The translations under genes were made by a program, and so were the position numbers. A DNA stretch of 64,000 nucleotides, from contig NZ_CANMRQ010000008.1 of NCBI RefSeq assembly GCF_947500325.1, positions 124,001 to 188,000 on the forward strand, given 5' to 3'. The notes beneath the pieces are model-generated. The model ran no database searches. It saw nothing but the letters and a program-made list of their open reading frames with translations, and was not told the DNA's origin. This document shows, in pieces, positions 8,998 through 17,290 of this stretch. The number at the start of each line of letters is the position of its first letter. The stretch's first letter is position 1. The DNA comes from an uncultured Lacinutrix sp. (GTDB taxonomy: Bacteria > Bacteroidota > Bacteroidia > Flavobacteriales > Flavobacteriaceae).

Positions 8998-10518
8998 ATG
9001 AACAAAAAAGTTATTCTAATGATACTTGATGGTTGGGGAAAAAGTCCAGACCCTAAAGTTTCCGCTATAGATAATGCCAACACTTCTTTTATTGATAGTT
9101 TATACCAAAAATATGCTCATGCTCAATTAAGAACTGATGGTTTACATGTAGGTCTTCCAGAAGGTCAAATGGGAAATAGTGAGGTTGGACATATGAACTT
9201 AGGAGCAGGACGTATTGTATATCAAGATTTAGCTAAGATTAATCTGGCTTTAGAAAATAAATCTCTGGCTCAAGAAATCGTATTAGAAAATGCTTTTCAA
9301 TATGCAAAGAAGAAGAATAAAACTGTTCATTTTTTAGGATTACTAAGTGATGGTGGCGTGCATTCGCATATTAACCACTTAAAAGGTCTAATTGAAGCTG
9401 CCGAAAATTATGGGTTAGAAAAAACCCTTATACATGCATTTACAGACGGACGTGATGTTGATCCATATTCTGGAAAAGGTTTTATTGAAAATATGGAGCA
9501 TTTCATTAAAGATAAGCATGCCAAAATAGCATCTATTACTGGTCGTTATTATGCCATGGACCGCGACAATCGTTGGGAACGTATCCAATTAGCTTATAAC
9601 GCTCTTGTAAATGGCACTGGTGATTTATCTAATAATCTTTCTAAAAGTATTCAAAAAAATTACGATGCAAATATTACCGATGAATTTATAAAACCAATTA
9701 TTAAAGTAGATGCTAAAGACAACCCTATAGGAACCATTCAAGAAGAAGATGTTGTTATCTTTTTTAATTTTAGAACAGATCGCGGACGTCAATTAACGAA
9801 TGCTCTAACTCAGCAAGATTTTCCAGAATATGAAATGAAAAAGTTAGATAATGTACATTATGTAACAATGACTAATTATGATGAAAACTTTAAAGATCTA
9901 CATGTTATTTTTAATAAAGATAATATCACAGAAACTTTAGGCGAAGTATTAGAGAGAAATAATAAAACACAAATAAGAATTGCCGAAACCGAAAAATATC
10001 CACATGTTACTTTTTTCTTTTCAGGAGGAAGAGAAGAACCCTTTAAAGGCGAATCTCGAATCTTAAAAAACTCACCTAAAGTAGCAACCTATGATTTAAA
10101 ACCAGAAATGAGTGCTTACGAACTTACAGAGGCCTTATTACCCGAACTACAAAAAGGAGATGTTGATTTTGTATGCTTAAACTTTGCTAACGGAGATATG
10201 GTTGGACATACTGGCTCTATGTCTGCCGCAATAAAAGCCTGTGAAGCTGTTGATAAATGTGTAGAAAAAGTAATTACAAATGCTTTAGAAAAAGATTATA
10301 CCACACTATTAATTGCAGATCACGGTAATTGTGAAACTATGATTAATCCTGATGGTTCGCCTCATACTGCTCACACAACCAATCCTGTTCCTATTATTTT
10401 AATAGATAAAGAATTACAAACTATAAAAAACGGTGTTTTAGGAGATATCGCTCCTACTATTTTAAACCTAATTGGAATTGAGAAACCAGAAGTGATGACT
10501 CAAGAGTCTTTAGTTTAA
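8998..10518 (+). CDS. gpmI: 2,3-bisphosphoglycerate-independent phosphoglycerate mutase
   Basis: The 506-residue enzyme interconverts 3- and 2-phosphoglycerate in glycolysis and gluconeogenesis, using two Mn2+ ions and a phosphoserine. The metal-binding start MILDGWG and the catalytic Ser in MGNSEVGHMNLGAGR (Ser61) are present, as are GVHSH, the DGRDV segment, FFNFRTDRGRQ, and the C-terminal metal ligands in ADHGNCE. Length is normal. I use the ATG at 8998, because an upstream TTG at 8977 lies inside the predicted promoter and adds seven residues not typical of the family. The next gene follows after 39 bp. Confidence 0.97.
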   Translation: MNKKVILMILDGWGKSPDPKVSAIDNANTSFIDSLYQKYAHAQLRTDGLHVGLPEGQMGNSEVGHMNLGAGRIVYQDLAKINLALENKSLAQEIVLENAFQYAKKKNKTVHFLGLLSDGGVHSHINHLKGLIEAAENYGLEKTLIHAFTDGRDVDPYSGKGFIENMEHFIKDKHAKIASITGRYYAMDRDNRWERIQLAYNALVNGTGDLSNNLSKSIQKNYDANITDEFIKPIIKVDAKDNPIGTIQEEDVVIFFNFRTDRGRQLTNALTQQDFPEYEMKKLDNVHYVTMTNYDENFKDLHVIFNKDNITETLGEVLERNNKTQIRIAETEKYPHVTFFFSGGREEPFKGESRILKNSPKVATYDLKPEMSAYELTEALLPELQKGDVDFVCLNFANGDMVGHTGSMSAAIKACEAVDKCVEKVITNALEKDYTTLLIADHGNCETMINPDGSPHTAHTTNPVPIILIDKELQTIKNGVLGDIAPTILNLIGIEKPEVMTQESLV

Positions 10519-10531
10519 ATTTTTATTATTG

Positions 10532-10539
10532 TATTTTTG
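10532..10539 (+). promoter_or_regulatory. Candidate -7 element
   Basis: TATTTTTG, an exact TAnnTTTG match, lies 18 bp before the ATG of the HAD gene at 10558. It suggests a promoter separate from gpmI. Confidence 0.45.
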
Positions 10540-10557
10540 CTCTCTATTATTATTTAA

Positions 10558-10959
10558 ATGAATATTTCTAAAGGCTTAATTATTGCTGTAGATTTCGATG
10601 GCACCATTGTGGAAGATGCATATCCAGGTATAGGAGAAGAAAGATTATTTGCTTTTGAAACCCTTAAACGCCTTCAAGCAGATGGACATCGTTTAATACT
10701 ATGGACTTATCGTCATGGCAAAAAATTAAATGAAGCTGTTCAATTTTGTAAAACTAATGGCATTGAATTTTATGCTATTAATAGAAGTTTTCCTGAAGAA
10801 GATTCCATTGAAGATGTAAGCCGTAAAATTCATGCCGATTTATTTATAGATGATAGAAACATTGGCGGTATTCTTGGTTGGGGAGAAATATATCAGATGC
10901 TTACAAATGAAACACCCAAATTAAAGCAGAAGAAGAAAAAAGGATTTTTTCGATTTTAA
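10558..10959 (+). CDS. Small HAD-superfamily hydrolase (BT0820-like)
   Basis: The 133-residue protein has the HAD motif I as VDFDGTIV (Asp12 nucleophile, Asp14 acid/base), a motif II-like segment LILWTYRHGK and a motif III/IV-like DLFIDDRNIGG. The cap is minimal, matching the compact BT0820 type of Bacteroidota phosphatase. A phosphatase activity is likely, with unknown substrate. The C-terminus is a Lys-rich tail ending GFFRF. It lies six bases before map in the same direction, so they are probably co-transcribed. Confidence 0.85.
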   Translation: MNISKGLIIAVDFDGTIVEDAYPGIGEERLFAFETLKRLQADGHRLILWTYRHGKKLNEAVQFCKTNGIEFYAINRSFPEEDSIEDVSRKIHADLFIDDRNIGGILGWGEIYQMLTNETPKLKQKKKKGFFRF

Positions 10960-10965
10960 GACATT

Positions 10966-11784
10966 ATGATTATAGTAAAAACAAAAGAAGAAATAGAATT
11001 AATGCGAGAAGCTGCATTGGTCGTTTCTAAAACTTTGGGAGAAGTTGCTAAAGCTGTAAAACCTGGAGTAACAACACTTGAATTAGATAAAATTGCTGAA
11101 CAATGTATTCGCGATCAAGGCGCTATCCCTGGTTTTTTAGGGTTATATGATTTCCCTAATACGTTATGCATGAGTCCAAATTCTCAAGTGGTTCATGGTA
11201 TTCCTAATAACACACCTTTAGTAGAAGGCGACATTATTTCTATTGATTGTGGTGCTATAAAACATGGATTTTATGGCGATCATGCTTATACTTTTCCCGT
11301 AGGAGAAATAGATAAAGACACAGAAAAATTATTACAAGTCACAAAGGAGTCTTTGTATGTAGGTATTAAAGAACTAAGAATAGGAAATCGTGTAGGAGAT
11401 GTTGGTTATGCTATTCAAAAATATTGTGAAGATCATGGTTATGGTGTGGTTCGTGAATTAGTTGGACATGGCTTAGGTCGTGTTATGCATGAAGACCCAG
11501 AGATGCCAAACTATGGAAAACGCGGTCGTGGTAAAAAATTTATTGAAGGTATGGTAGTAGCTATTGAGCCTATGATAAATCTAGGAACACAACGTATAAA
11601 ACAACATAGAGATGGCTGGACCATTACAACTCAAGACGGTAAACCAAGCGCTCATTTTGAACATGACGTAGCTATCTTAGATGGCAAGCCAGAGATATTA
11701 TCTACGTTTGCCTACATTTATGACGCTTTAGGTATTACTTCTACAGAAGAAGATGAGTTTAGACAGAAAGCATTAGTGCTTTAA
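10966..11784 (+). CDS. map: Type I methionine aminopeptidase
   Basis: The 272-residue enzyme removes the initiator Met from nascent proteins. All five metal ligands of the pita-bread fold can be seen: Asp94 and Asp105 (SIDCGA, GDHAYTF), His168 (VGHGLG), Glu201 (IEPMINLG) and Glu232 (FEHDVAI). The substrate-contacting His77 (VVHGIPN) is also present. No N-terminal zinc-finger extension is seen, so it is the short MetAP1a type. It is tightly spaced between the HAD gene and the methyltransferase gene, which begins three bases after its stop. Confidence 0.97.
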   Translation: MIIVKTKEEIELMREAALVVSKTLGEVAKAVKPGVTTLELDKIAEQCIRDQGAIPGFLGLYDFPNTLCMSPNSQVVHGIPNNTPLVEGDIISIDCGAIKHGFYGDHAYTFPVGEIDKDTEKLLQVTKESLYVGIKELRIGNRVGDVGYAIQKYCEDHGYGVVRELVGHGLGRVMHEDPEMPNYGKRGRGKKFIEGMVVAIEPMINLGTQRIKQHRDGWTITTQDGKPSAHFEHDVAILDGKPEILSTFAYIYDALGITSTEEDEFRQKALVL

Positions 11785-11787
11785 AAA

Positions 11788-12552
11788 ATGAAGCATCTCT
11801 TTAAACTCATACTTAATATTATTCCAAGACCTTTATTAATAAGGTTTAGCTATATTATTCGTCCGTTTTTAGCTTTTTTATTAAAAGGAAAAAAATTCAC
11901 AGACCCAATAGATGGTAAAAGTTTTAAGACATTTCTACCATATGGTTATGGCACACAACGCAATAATGTATTATCTCCTTCTACTTTATCTTTAGAACGC
12001 CATAGGTTACTATGGCTCTATTTACAAAATGAAACCGATTTCTTTTTGGCTAAAAAAAAAGTGCTACATTTTGCTCCTGAGCAGGCGTTTTACAAACGTT
12101 TTAAAACATTAAATAATCTAGATTATACGACTACAGATTTGCTTTCTCCATTGGCAGATGTTAAAGCAGATATTTGTAATCTTCCATTTAAAGACAATAG
12201 CTATGATTTTATTTTATGTAATCATGTTTTAGAACATATTCCAGATGACACAAAAGCAATGGCAGAATTATATCGCGTACTAAAACCTGGCGGAACTGGA
12301 ATACTACAAATTCCTCAAGATTTAAATCGAGAAATTACTTTTGAAGACAATTCAATTACTGATAAAAAAGAACGCGCAAAAATATTTGGACAATACGATC
12401 ATGTTCGTGTATATGGTCGAGATTATTTTGACAAGTTAAGATCTATTGGGTTTAAAGTAGAGGAAGTAGATTACACTACTACACTTTCTAAAGAACTTAT
12501 TGAAAAATATTGCTTAGCTAAGGGAGAAATTATTCCTGTAGTTTATAAATAA
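11788..12552 (+). CDS. Class I SAM-dependent methyltransferase
   Basis: The 254-residue protein has a Rossmann methyltransferase core. The glycine-rich motif I is unusual (VLHFAPEQAFYKRF), followed by DYTTTDLLSP, ADICNLPFKDNSYDFILCNHVLEHIPDD (motif II/III, given as the segment from about residue 130) and RVLKPGGTGIL. This is the methyltransferase type 11 family. The substrate is unknown; it may be a lipid or small metabolite, since related proteins occur near cell-envelope genes. It follows map by three bases and is likely the last gene of the map operon. Confidence 0.85.
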   Translation: MKHLFKLILNIIPRPLLIRFSYIIRPFLAFLLKGKKFTDPIDGKSFKTFLPYGYGTQRNNVLSPSTLSLERHRLLWLYLQNETDFFLAKKKVLHFAPEQAFYKRFKTLNNLDYTTTDLLSPLADVKADICNLPFKDNSYDFILCNHVLEHIPDDTKAMAELYRVLKPGGTGILQIPQDLNREITFEDNSITDKKERAKIFGQYDHVRVYGRDYFDKLRSIGFKVEEVDYTTTLSKELIEKYCLAKGEIIPVVYK

Positions 12553-12556
12553 AAAG

Positions 12557-12578
12557 CCCGTAAGCATACACTCACGGG
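12557..12578. terminator. Weak hairpin between convergent genes
   Basis: CCCGT and ACGGG enclose a 12-base loop right after the methyltransferase stop, within an A/T-rich flank. There is no long T-run on the plus strand; reading on the minus strand the stem is followed by TTTTT, so it may serve the lipoprotein gene better. Confidence 0.4.
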
Positions 12579-12623
12579 ATTAATTAAAAACTACCAATTA
12601 ATCATTAGTAATGATATTTAGCT

Positions 12624-13151
12624 TTATAATATTTCTTCAACTGCTCCTTTATAATATCCATTAACCATATTACCATCTTCATCTATTAAATTAATAGTAA
12701 TAGTATATACTTCATTTTCAAGAGTTACAGAAATACTTCCTGACTCTATATCTATGTCTCCAGATTGATTATCGCCAAGGGATGCGTTATACTCAAGAAA
12801 ATGGTATCCCCGATTAAGTATAAATGCATTTGAATCTTGATCATTATATAGATAATTCCCAGTTTCTAAACTAGATGTATTTCCAGAGAATAACCTAAGT
12901 GATAAAAAACTTCCATTGCCACTAAAATTTTGATTATTATCAATGTTGAGACCAGTTTCTGTTAGGTAAAACTCAAATTCTGTAACTCCATTAAAAGTTC
13001 CATCATTAAATAGTTTAGCCTGACCTACTTCAAAACGGTTTAAAGCTACTGTTACTTCATTTTTTTTGATTTGAGTTTGGATTGTATCATCATCGTTACT
13101 ACAGCTTACAAATAATAATGCAACAAATATTAAGACTTTTAATTTTTTCAT
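12624..13151 (-). CDS. Surface lipoprotein of unknown function
   Basis: The 175-residue protein has a lipoprotein signal with lipobox LFVSC and then SNDDD. Acidic residues straight after the lipobox resemble the Bacteroidota surface-lipoprotein export signal, so it may be displayed outside the cell. The rest is predicted beta-rich with many Asn and Gly; no domain was recognised. It follows a small exported protein gene on the same strand with a 21-bp gap, so the two are probably co-transcribed. Confidence 0.7.
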   Translation of the reverse strand: MKKLKVLIFVALLFVSCSNDDDTIQTQIKKNEVTVALNRFEVGQAKLFNDGTFNGVTEFEFYLTETGLNIDNNQNFSGNGSFLSLRLFSGNTSSLETGNYLYNDQDSNAFILNRGYHFLEYNASLGDNQSGDIDIESGSISVTLENEVYTITINLIDEDGNMVNGYYKGAVEEIL

Positions 13152-13172
13152 TTTTAAAATTTTATTAATTAT

Positions 13173-13493
13173 TTAGTCTATTAATTTTGATAGCTTAATG
13201 GTTTTTCCACACATATCATTTTTTATTTTAAAAATTACATCGCCTTTTTTTCCTTTGTTTGCCCATCGTACTTCTTTACCTACTTTACAAGATATACTTG
13301 TTCTTGATCCTTTATTTAAGGACACAAAACCTGTTCCGGTATAGATACTTATTTTTTCTTTTGTATCATTTATTAATGTTAAGTTACTACCAACTATAAT
13401 TTCAGTTTTGAGTTGTTTTTTTTCTAAATTATTCTCTACTATAGAAAAAGAAAGTAGGCTAAATAAGCTTAAAGTGATTAGAGTTAATTTCAT
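13173..13493 (-). CDS. Small exported protein of unknown function
   Basis: The 106-residue protein starts with a signal peptide (MKLTLITLSLFSLLSFS). The mature part is basic and beta-rich, with two Cys residues that could form a disulfide (ISCKVG and DMCGKT). No family was recognised. It sits upstream of the lipoprotein gene and downstream of a hairpin terminator that insulates it from the propeller/LRR gene. Confidence 0.6.
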   Translation of the reverse strand: MKLTLITLSLFSLLSFSIVENNLEKKQLKTEIIVGSNLTLINDTKEKISIYTGTGFVSLNKGSRTSISCKVGKEVRWANKGKKGDVIFKIKNDMCGKTIKLSKLID

Positions 13494-13597
13494 AATTAAA
13501 TTTTGTATTACTATTATTTTTATTTAAAAATACTTTGAAAATAAGATTTAAAACATGAACAATTTCTGAAAGGTTGTTTCGAATTGCTAAAACAAAA

Positions 13598-13628
13598 AAA
13601 CCTCGTAAGTATAATACTTACGAGGTTT
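13598..13628. terminator. Intrinsic terminator, bidirectional form
   Basis: An 11-bp perfect stem (CCTCGTAAGTA / TACTTACGAGG) with a 3-base loop, flanked by A and T runs. It lies 28 bp after the stop of the minus-strand gene at 13656. Confidence 0.9.
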
Positions 13629-13655
13629 AAAAAAATAATTAAAACTATATAAAGA

Positions 13656-15680
13656 TTACTGTTTAATAAAACGTTTAGTATCTATACTTCCTACTTCATT
13701 TTCTATTTTAATTAAATACATACCTTCTTTTAAATTAGAAACATCGATAGTTTTCGATGTTGATTCCAACACTTTTGTTCCTAAAACTGAATAAATTGTT
13801 ATCTGTTTTAAAACTGAAGACGTTTCTATATTTAAACTATTAGTTGTTGGGTTTGGATATATTTTAACCTCATCTATATTATATGTTACTGTACTCAAAG
13901 TATTACATTGTTGTTGAGTAGTAACATAAAAAGTTTGCCCGTCTTTATTAAGCCAGTTCTGAGTAGAATAGGTATCATTATCAACAAACACACAAGTTAA
14001 GTTTGAATTGTTTGTTAAGTTAAAAATACTAGTTTCTATTTGAGTGTTATTTCCATTTCTTAAATCTAATGTAGTTAAATCATTATCACTTAAATCTATA
14101 TCTACCAAATTAGTATAACTTGATAAATCTAAGTTTTGAAAATTATTTCCGCTTAAATATATATTTTCAATACACGCCGTTGAAAATTGTATGTTTGTTA
14201 ATGAAGGAGTATTTTCAATACGTACGGTAGACAACTCGTTCTTTAAACTTAAATCAAGATTTGTAAAACTATTATTACTAGCCTCCAAGTTTGTTACTAA
14301 AGGAAAATTATTAAGGTCTGTTAAATCTATTAAACCTAGATTACTTAAATTTAATGCTCCTGTATAATTACTCGCTTCATTTTCTTCTATAATACTATCT
14401 CCATTTACATTAAGTAAAGACTGACTTAACAATTGGCTTTTCACTGCCGGAGAAGAATAAGTTATCTCTGGAGAGTTACCTACAAATGTATAAAGCTTAA
14501 CCTTACCAGCATTACTACCATTAGTATCGTCGTTAAACTCACTTACAGCTAAAATACTTCCAGAGGCATCCATCGCCATACCTAACCCACATAAGTTATC
14601 TGGAGAATCACCAATAGTTGGTAAACCTACTTGCTCATAACCCGTAGGTGTTTTTATTAAACTATAAAAGCTACCATAATTTAAGCCACATCCTACATCT
14701 CGACCATGAGCACTAATTACTACATATGTACCATCATTATTAGTTGTTGTATTATACCCCAATCTATCGTCTTCATTTTCTCCTTTAATAGTATGTAATA
14801 ATGTAAAACCTGTACCTGTATCTTGATAAAGATATGCTGCTCCTGAGTTATTTAATCCATTAGCACTTTCAATTTCTGTTCCTACAACTAAAGTATTACC
14901 ATCACCACTTAAAGTTACAGAACGACCAAAACTTCCATTAGAAATAGAACCATTAATAGTTTGCAGTATTGCAGAAGCTCCTGTCGACTTATTAAAACTA
15001 AATGTGCGTACTAACCCAGTATTTGAAGCATAACTTGGTGCGCCTACAGCAAATAAATCACCTGCTCCATTACTAGCAACAGTATAACCAAAAGCTGTAT
15101 TATTACCTAAATTACGTAAACCTCTTAATGTCCAAGTACTTCCAGATCGTGTGTAAAACTTTGCAATTGGACCTAATCCTTGAACAGAAGTAGGTGCGCC
15201 AGCAATAACTACATCTCCATTATCACTAATATCAACACTTATTCCTAATCTTCCATTTGAAGATCCTAAATCTGTATATCTTAAAACCCAATCATTATTA
15301 ACAAATTCATATATATATAGTTTACCTCTATTACTTGTCACTTGTTTAAATGCAGATGCCCCAACCACTAAGTGATTACCATCATTGCTAATGGCAATTG
15401 CTAAACCAAAAATTGTTGCATTATTTCCACTTGCACCAGACCCTAATAGGATGCTTCCTTTTGGAACCCAAGAACCATTTACCTTTTCTAAAACACGAAC
15501 TCTACCTCTATTATTAGAATAATTTGGACTCCCAATTGCCATTATAGTCGCTGTATCATTCATGGCTATAACACGGTCTTTATCATCTGCGTTTAATCCT
15601 AAAATTTGATCGTAAGGTGTTTGTCCTGAACTAATAAAAGTTATAATAAAAAACAGTTGTATAAATATTAATTTCTTCAT
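13656..15680 (-). CDS. T9SS type A secreted protein with FG-GAP-like propeller and leucine-rich repeats
   Basis: The 674-residue protein has a signal peptide ending near ISSGQ. Residues about 25-400 contain repeats such as VAISNDGNHLVVGAS, VDISDNGDVVIAGAP and VTLSGDGNTLVVGT, typical of FG-GAP/beta-propeller proteins. From about 420 to 560 there are short leucine-rich repeats (LNLSNLGLIDLTDL, IYLSGNNFQNLDL, IDLSDNDLTTLDL). The last 75 residues are a type A sorting domain (IYPNPTTNSLNIE, then GMYLIKIENEVG and KRFIKQ). It starts seven bases after the preceding gene's stop, and is probably the last gene of a three-gene operon from 20341. Confidence 0.85.
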   Translation of the reverse strand: MKKLIFIQLFFIITFISSGQTPYDQILGLNADDKDRVIAMNDTATIMAIGSPNYSNNRGRVRVLEKVNGSWVPKGSILLGSGASGNNATIFGLAIAISNDGNHLVVGASAFKQVTSNRGKLYIYEFVNNDWVLRYTDLGSSNGRLGISVDISDNGDVVIAGAPTSVQGLGPIAKFYTRSGSTWTLRGLRNLGNNTAFGYTVASNGAGDLFAVGAPSYASNTGLVRTFSFNKSTGASAILQTINGSISNGSFGRSVTLSGDGNTLVVGTEIESANGLNNSGAAYLYQDTGTGFTLLHTIKGENEDDRLGYNTTTNNDGTYVVISAHGRDVGCGLNYGSFYSLIKTPTGYEQVGLPTIGDSPDNLCGLGMAMDASGSILAVSEFNDDTNGSNAGKVKLYTFVGNSPEITYSSPAVKSQLLSQSLLNVNGDSIIEENEASNYTGALNLSNLGLIDLTDLNNFPLVTNLEASNNSFTNLDLSLKNELSTVRIENTPSLTNIQFSTACIENIYLSGNNFQNLDLSSYTNLVDIDLSDNDLTTLDLRNGNNTQIETSIFNLTNNSNLTCVFVDNDTYSTQNWLNKDGQTFYVTTQQQCNTLSTVTYNIDEVKIYPNPTTNSLNIETSSVLKQITIYSVLGTKVLESTSKTIDVSNLKEGMYLIKIENEVGSIDTKRFIKQ

Positions 15681-15687
15681 TTATAAT

Positions 15688-16461
15688 TTATTCTTTAATA
15701 AAACGCTTTATTATTCGATTTCCTTTTTGTGTCTCTATTTTTAGAATATAAATCCCTGAATTAAATTTGGAAACATCTATCCTATTTGATGTTTTTGTTA
15801 TAATTTTTTGCCCTGAAACACTATAAACCTCAACCCTATTTAAATTATTTTCTAGCCCTTTAATAGTGATAACATCTTTTGCTGGATTTGGAAATATTGA
15901 ATAGCCCATTAATTCGTTTTCAACAGTACCTAATGTTGCGAAATTATATGTTGTTGTCCCCATTTGACCTACATAATTATCTGTCGCTGTATCTACAAGA
16001 TTTCCTGATAATGTTCCTATAAAGAATGAATTAAAAATACTTGGGGCTGCCATAGCTAACGATGATGCATTATCTAATAAAGTTATAGATCCAGAAGTTG
16101 GCGAACCATCAACATCAAATGTTGTTAAAACAATTGGTGTACCTGCCGTATGTAGAGGTAAGACTATATCTTGTACTAAATTGAATGCTATAGCATCTTC
16201 AGACGTGTTTGGTGCTGGTAAAGATGTAAATACTGGTACAGAATAGCCTCCTGTTACATTAGAAATAGTAACTCCATCTGGCACTAATACTGTAAAGTTT
16301 TGATCATTAATGTATGGATGTGGTGCAGTAGAATTAAAATCTGGAACTGCTGCTACAGAATAGTTATAGCCACTATTTTGAATAAGTGTCAATTGGTATG
16401 TTTGAGCCTGCATTGCTAAACAAAACATTAGTGCTAATAATAATGATACTTTAGTTTTCAT
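15688..16461 (-). CDS. Small secreted beta-sandwich protein, T9SS type A (copy 1)
   Basis: The 257-residue protein starts at the ATG giving a clean signal peptide (MKTKVSLLLALMFCLAMQAQ). Residues 21-175 form a compact Ser/Thr/Val-rich domain with no catalytic motif (NFTVLVPDGVTISNV, TPIVLTTFDVDGSPTSGSI). Strand pattern and length resemble a cohesin-like fold, but that is my guess and not a recognised match. Residues from about 185 are a type A sorting domain (YSIFPNPAKDVITIKG to IIKRFIKE). A near duplicate is at 27112-27888. It follows the giant beta-helix gene by 28 bp. Extra codons up to 16608 overlap that gene and are rejected. Confidence 0.85.
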   Translation of the reverse strand: MKTKVSLLLALMFCLAMQAQTYQLTLIQNSGYNYSVAAVPDFNSTAPHPYINDQNFTVLVPDGVTISNVTGGYSVPVFTSLPAPNTSEDAIAFNLVQDIVLPLHTAGTPIVLTTFDVDGSPTSGSITLLDNASSLAMAAPSIFNSFFIGTLSGNLVDTATDNYVGQMGTTTYNFATLGTVENELMGYSIFPNPAKDVITIKGLENNLNRVEVYSVSGQKIITKTSNRIDVSKFNSGIYILKIETQKGNRIIKRFIKE

Positions 16462-16489
16462 TGTTTTATGATTTTTTAATACGTTTTTT

Positions 16490-17290
16490 TTAATTATTTG
16501 CACCTTCCGGTAATTGCTGTGTAAATAAATATGTTGATGTTGGTGGTCCTCCAAACACTGAGTTAGATGGGTTATTAAAAATATTATTTCTAACATGTAA
16601 CACATCACTTGTACCTCCTGAATACACAGTTAAACCATCCATATCTACATCGGTTCCGTAATAGCCTTGCGATTGATAACTAGCTACTGGTGGTCCTCCA
16701 AACACAGAATTATTAGGATCATTAAACACTTGGCCTCTTATCCCTGGCACATCTGATAATGCTCCTGAATAATTTAAACGGCCATCTCCATTTGTATCTC
16801 CAGCCCACATTGCTACTATTCCTGTTGGCATTCCAAAAGTGCTTTGCGCATCTGTTCCATAAGTGATTTGGTTATTTGCATCTGTAAAATCAATAGTAGT
16901 TAGAGTTTGATTAAGCGCAACAGTACCTAATGTCATAATCCCTAAATGATTTCTATGTTTAATGGCTACAAAATAATTACCCGCAATAACATTAAATACT
17001 AAAGAAGAGACTCCATCTATTCCAACAATATTGCCATCCCTTTGTAATAAAGCCGATTGAGACGCTATAACAGCTGTATTTGTAGTTGCATCTCTTAATT
17101 CAACCCATACCCAATCAACAATAGCATCATTACCTGTTACGGTGAACACATTTGCATTGCATATTAAAGCATCTGTATAAGGACTTGTTGTAGGAATTAA
17201 ATTAGCTACACGTAAACCATCTCTCATTAAAGTCTCTTCTCCTGTATTAGGATTTAAAGCTGCTCCTTGTAAAAATATTTTTGGATTAAC
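16490..17290 (-). repeat. Shared C-terminal module, copy A
   Basis: Encodes about 265 residues from NPKIFLQGAALN to QLPEGANN, with VDWVWVELRD, SALLQRDGN, IKHRNHLGIM, GDTNGDGRLNYSG and DVDMDGLTVYSG. It is diverged in DNA from copies B-D but clearly homologous in protein. Confidence 0.9.
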
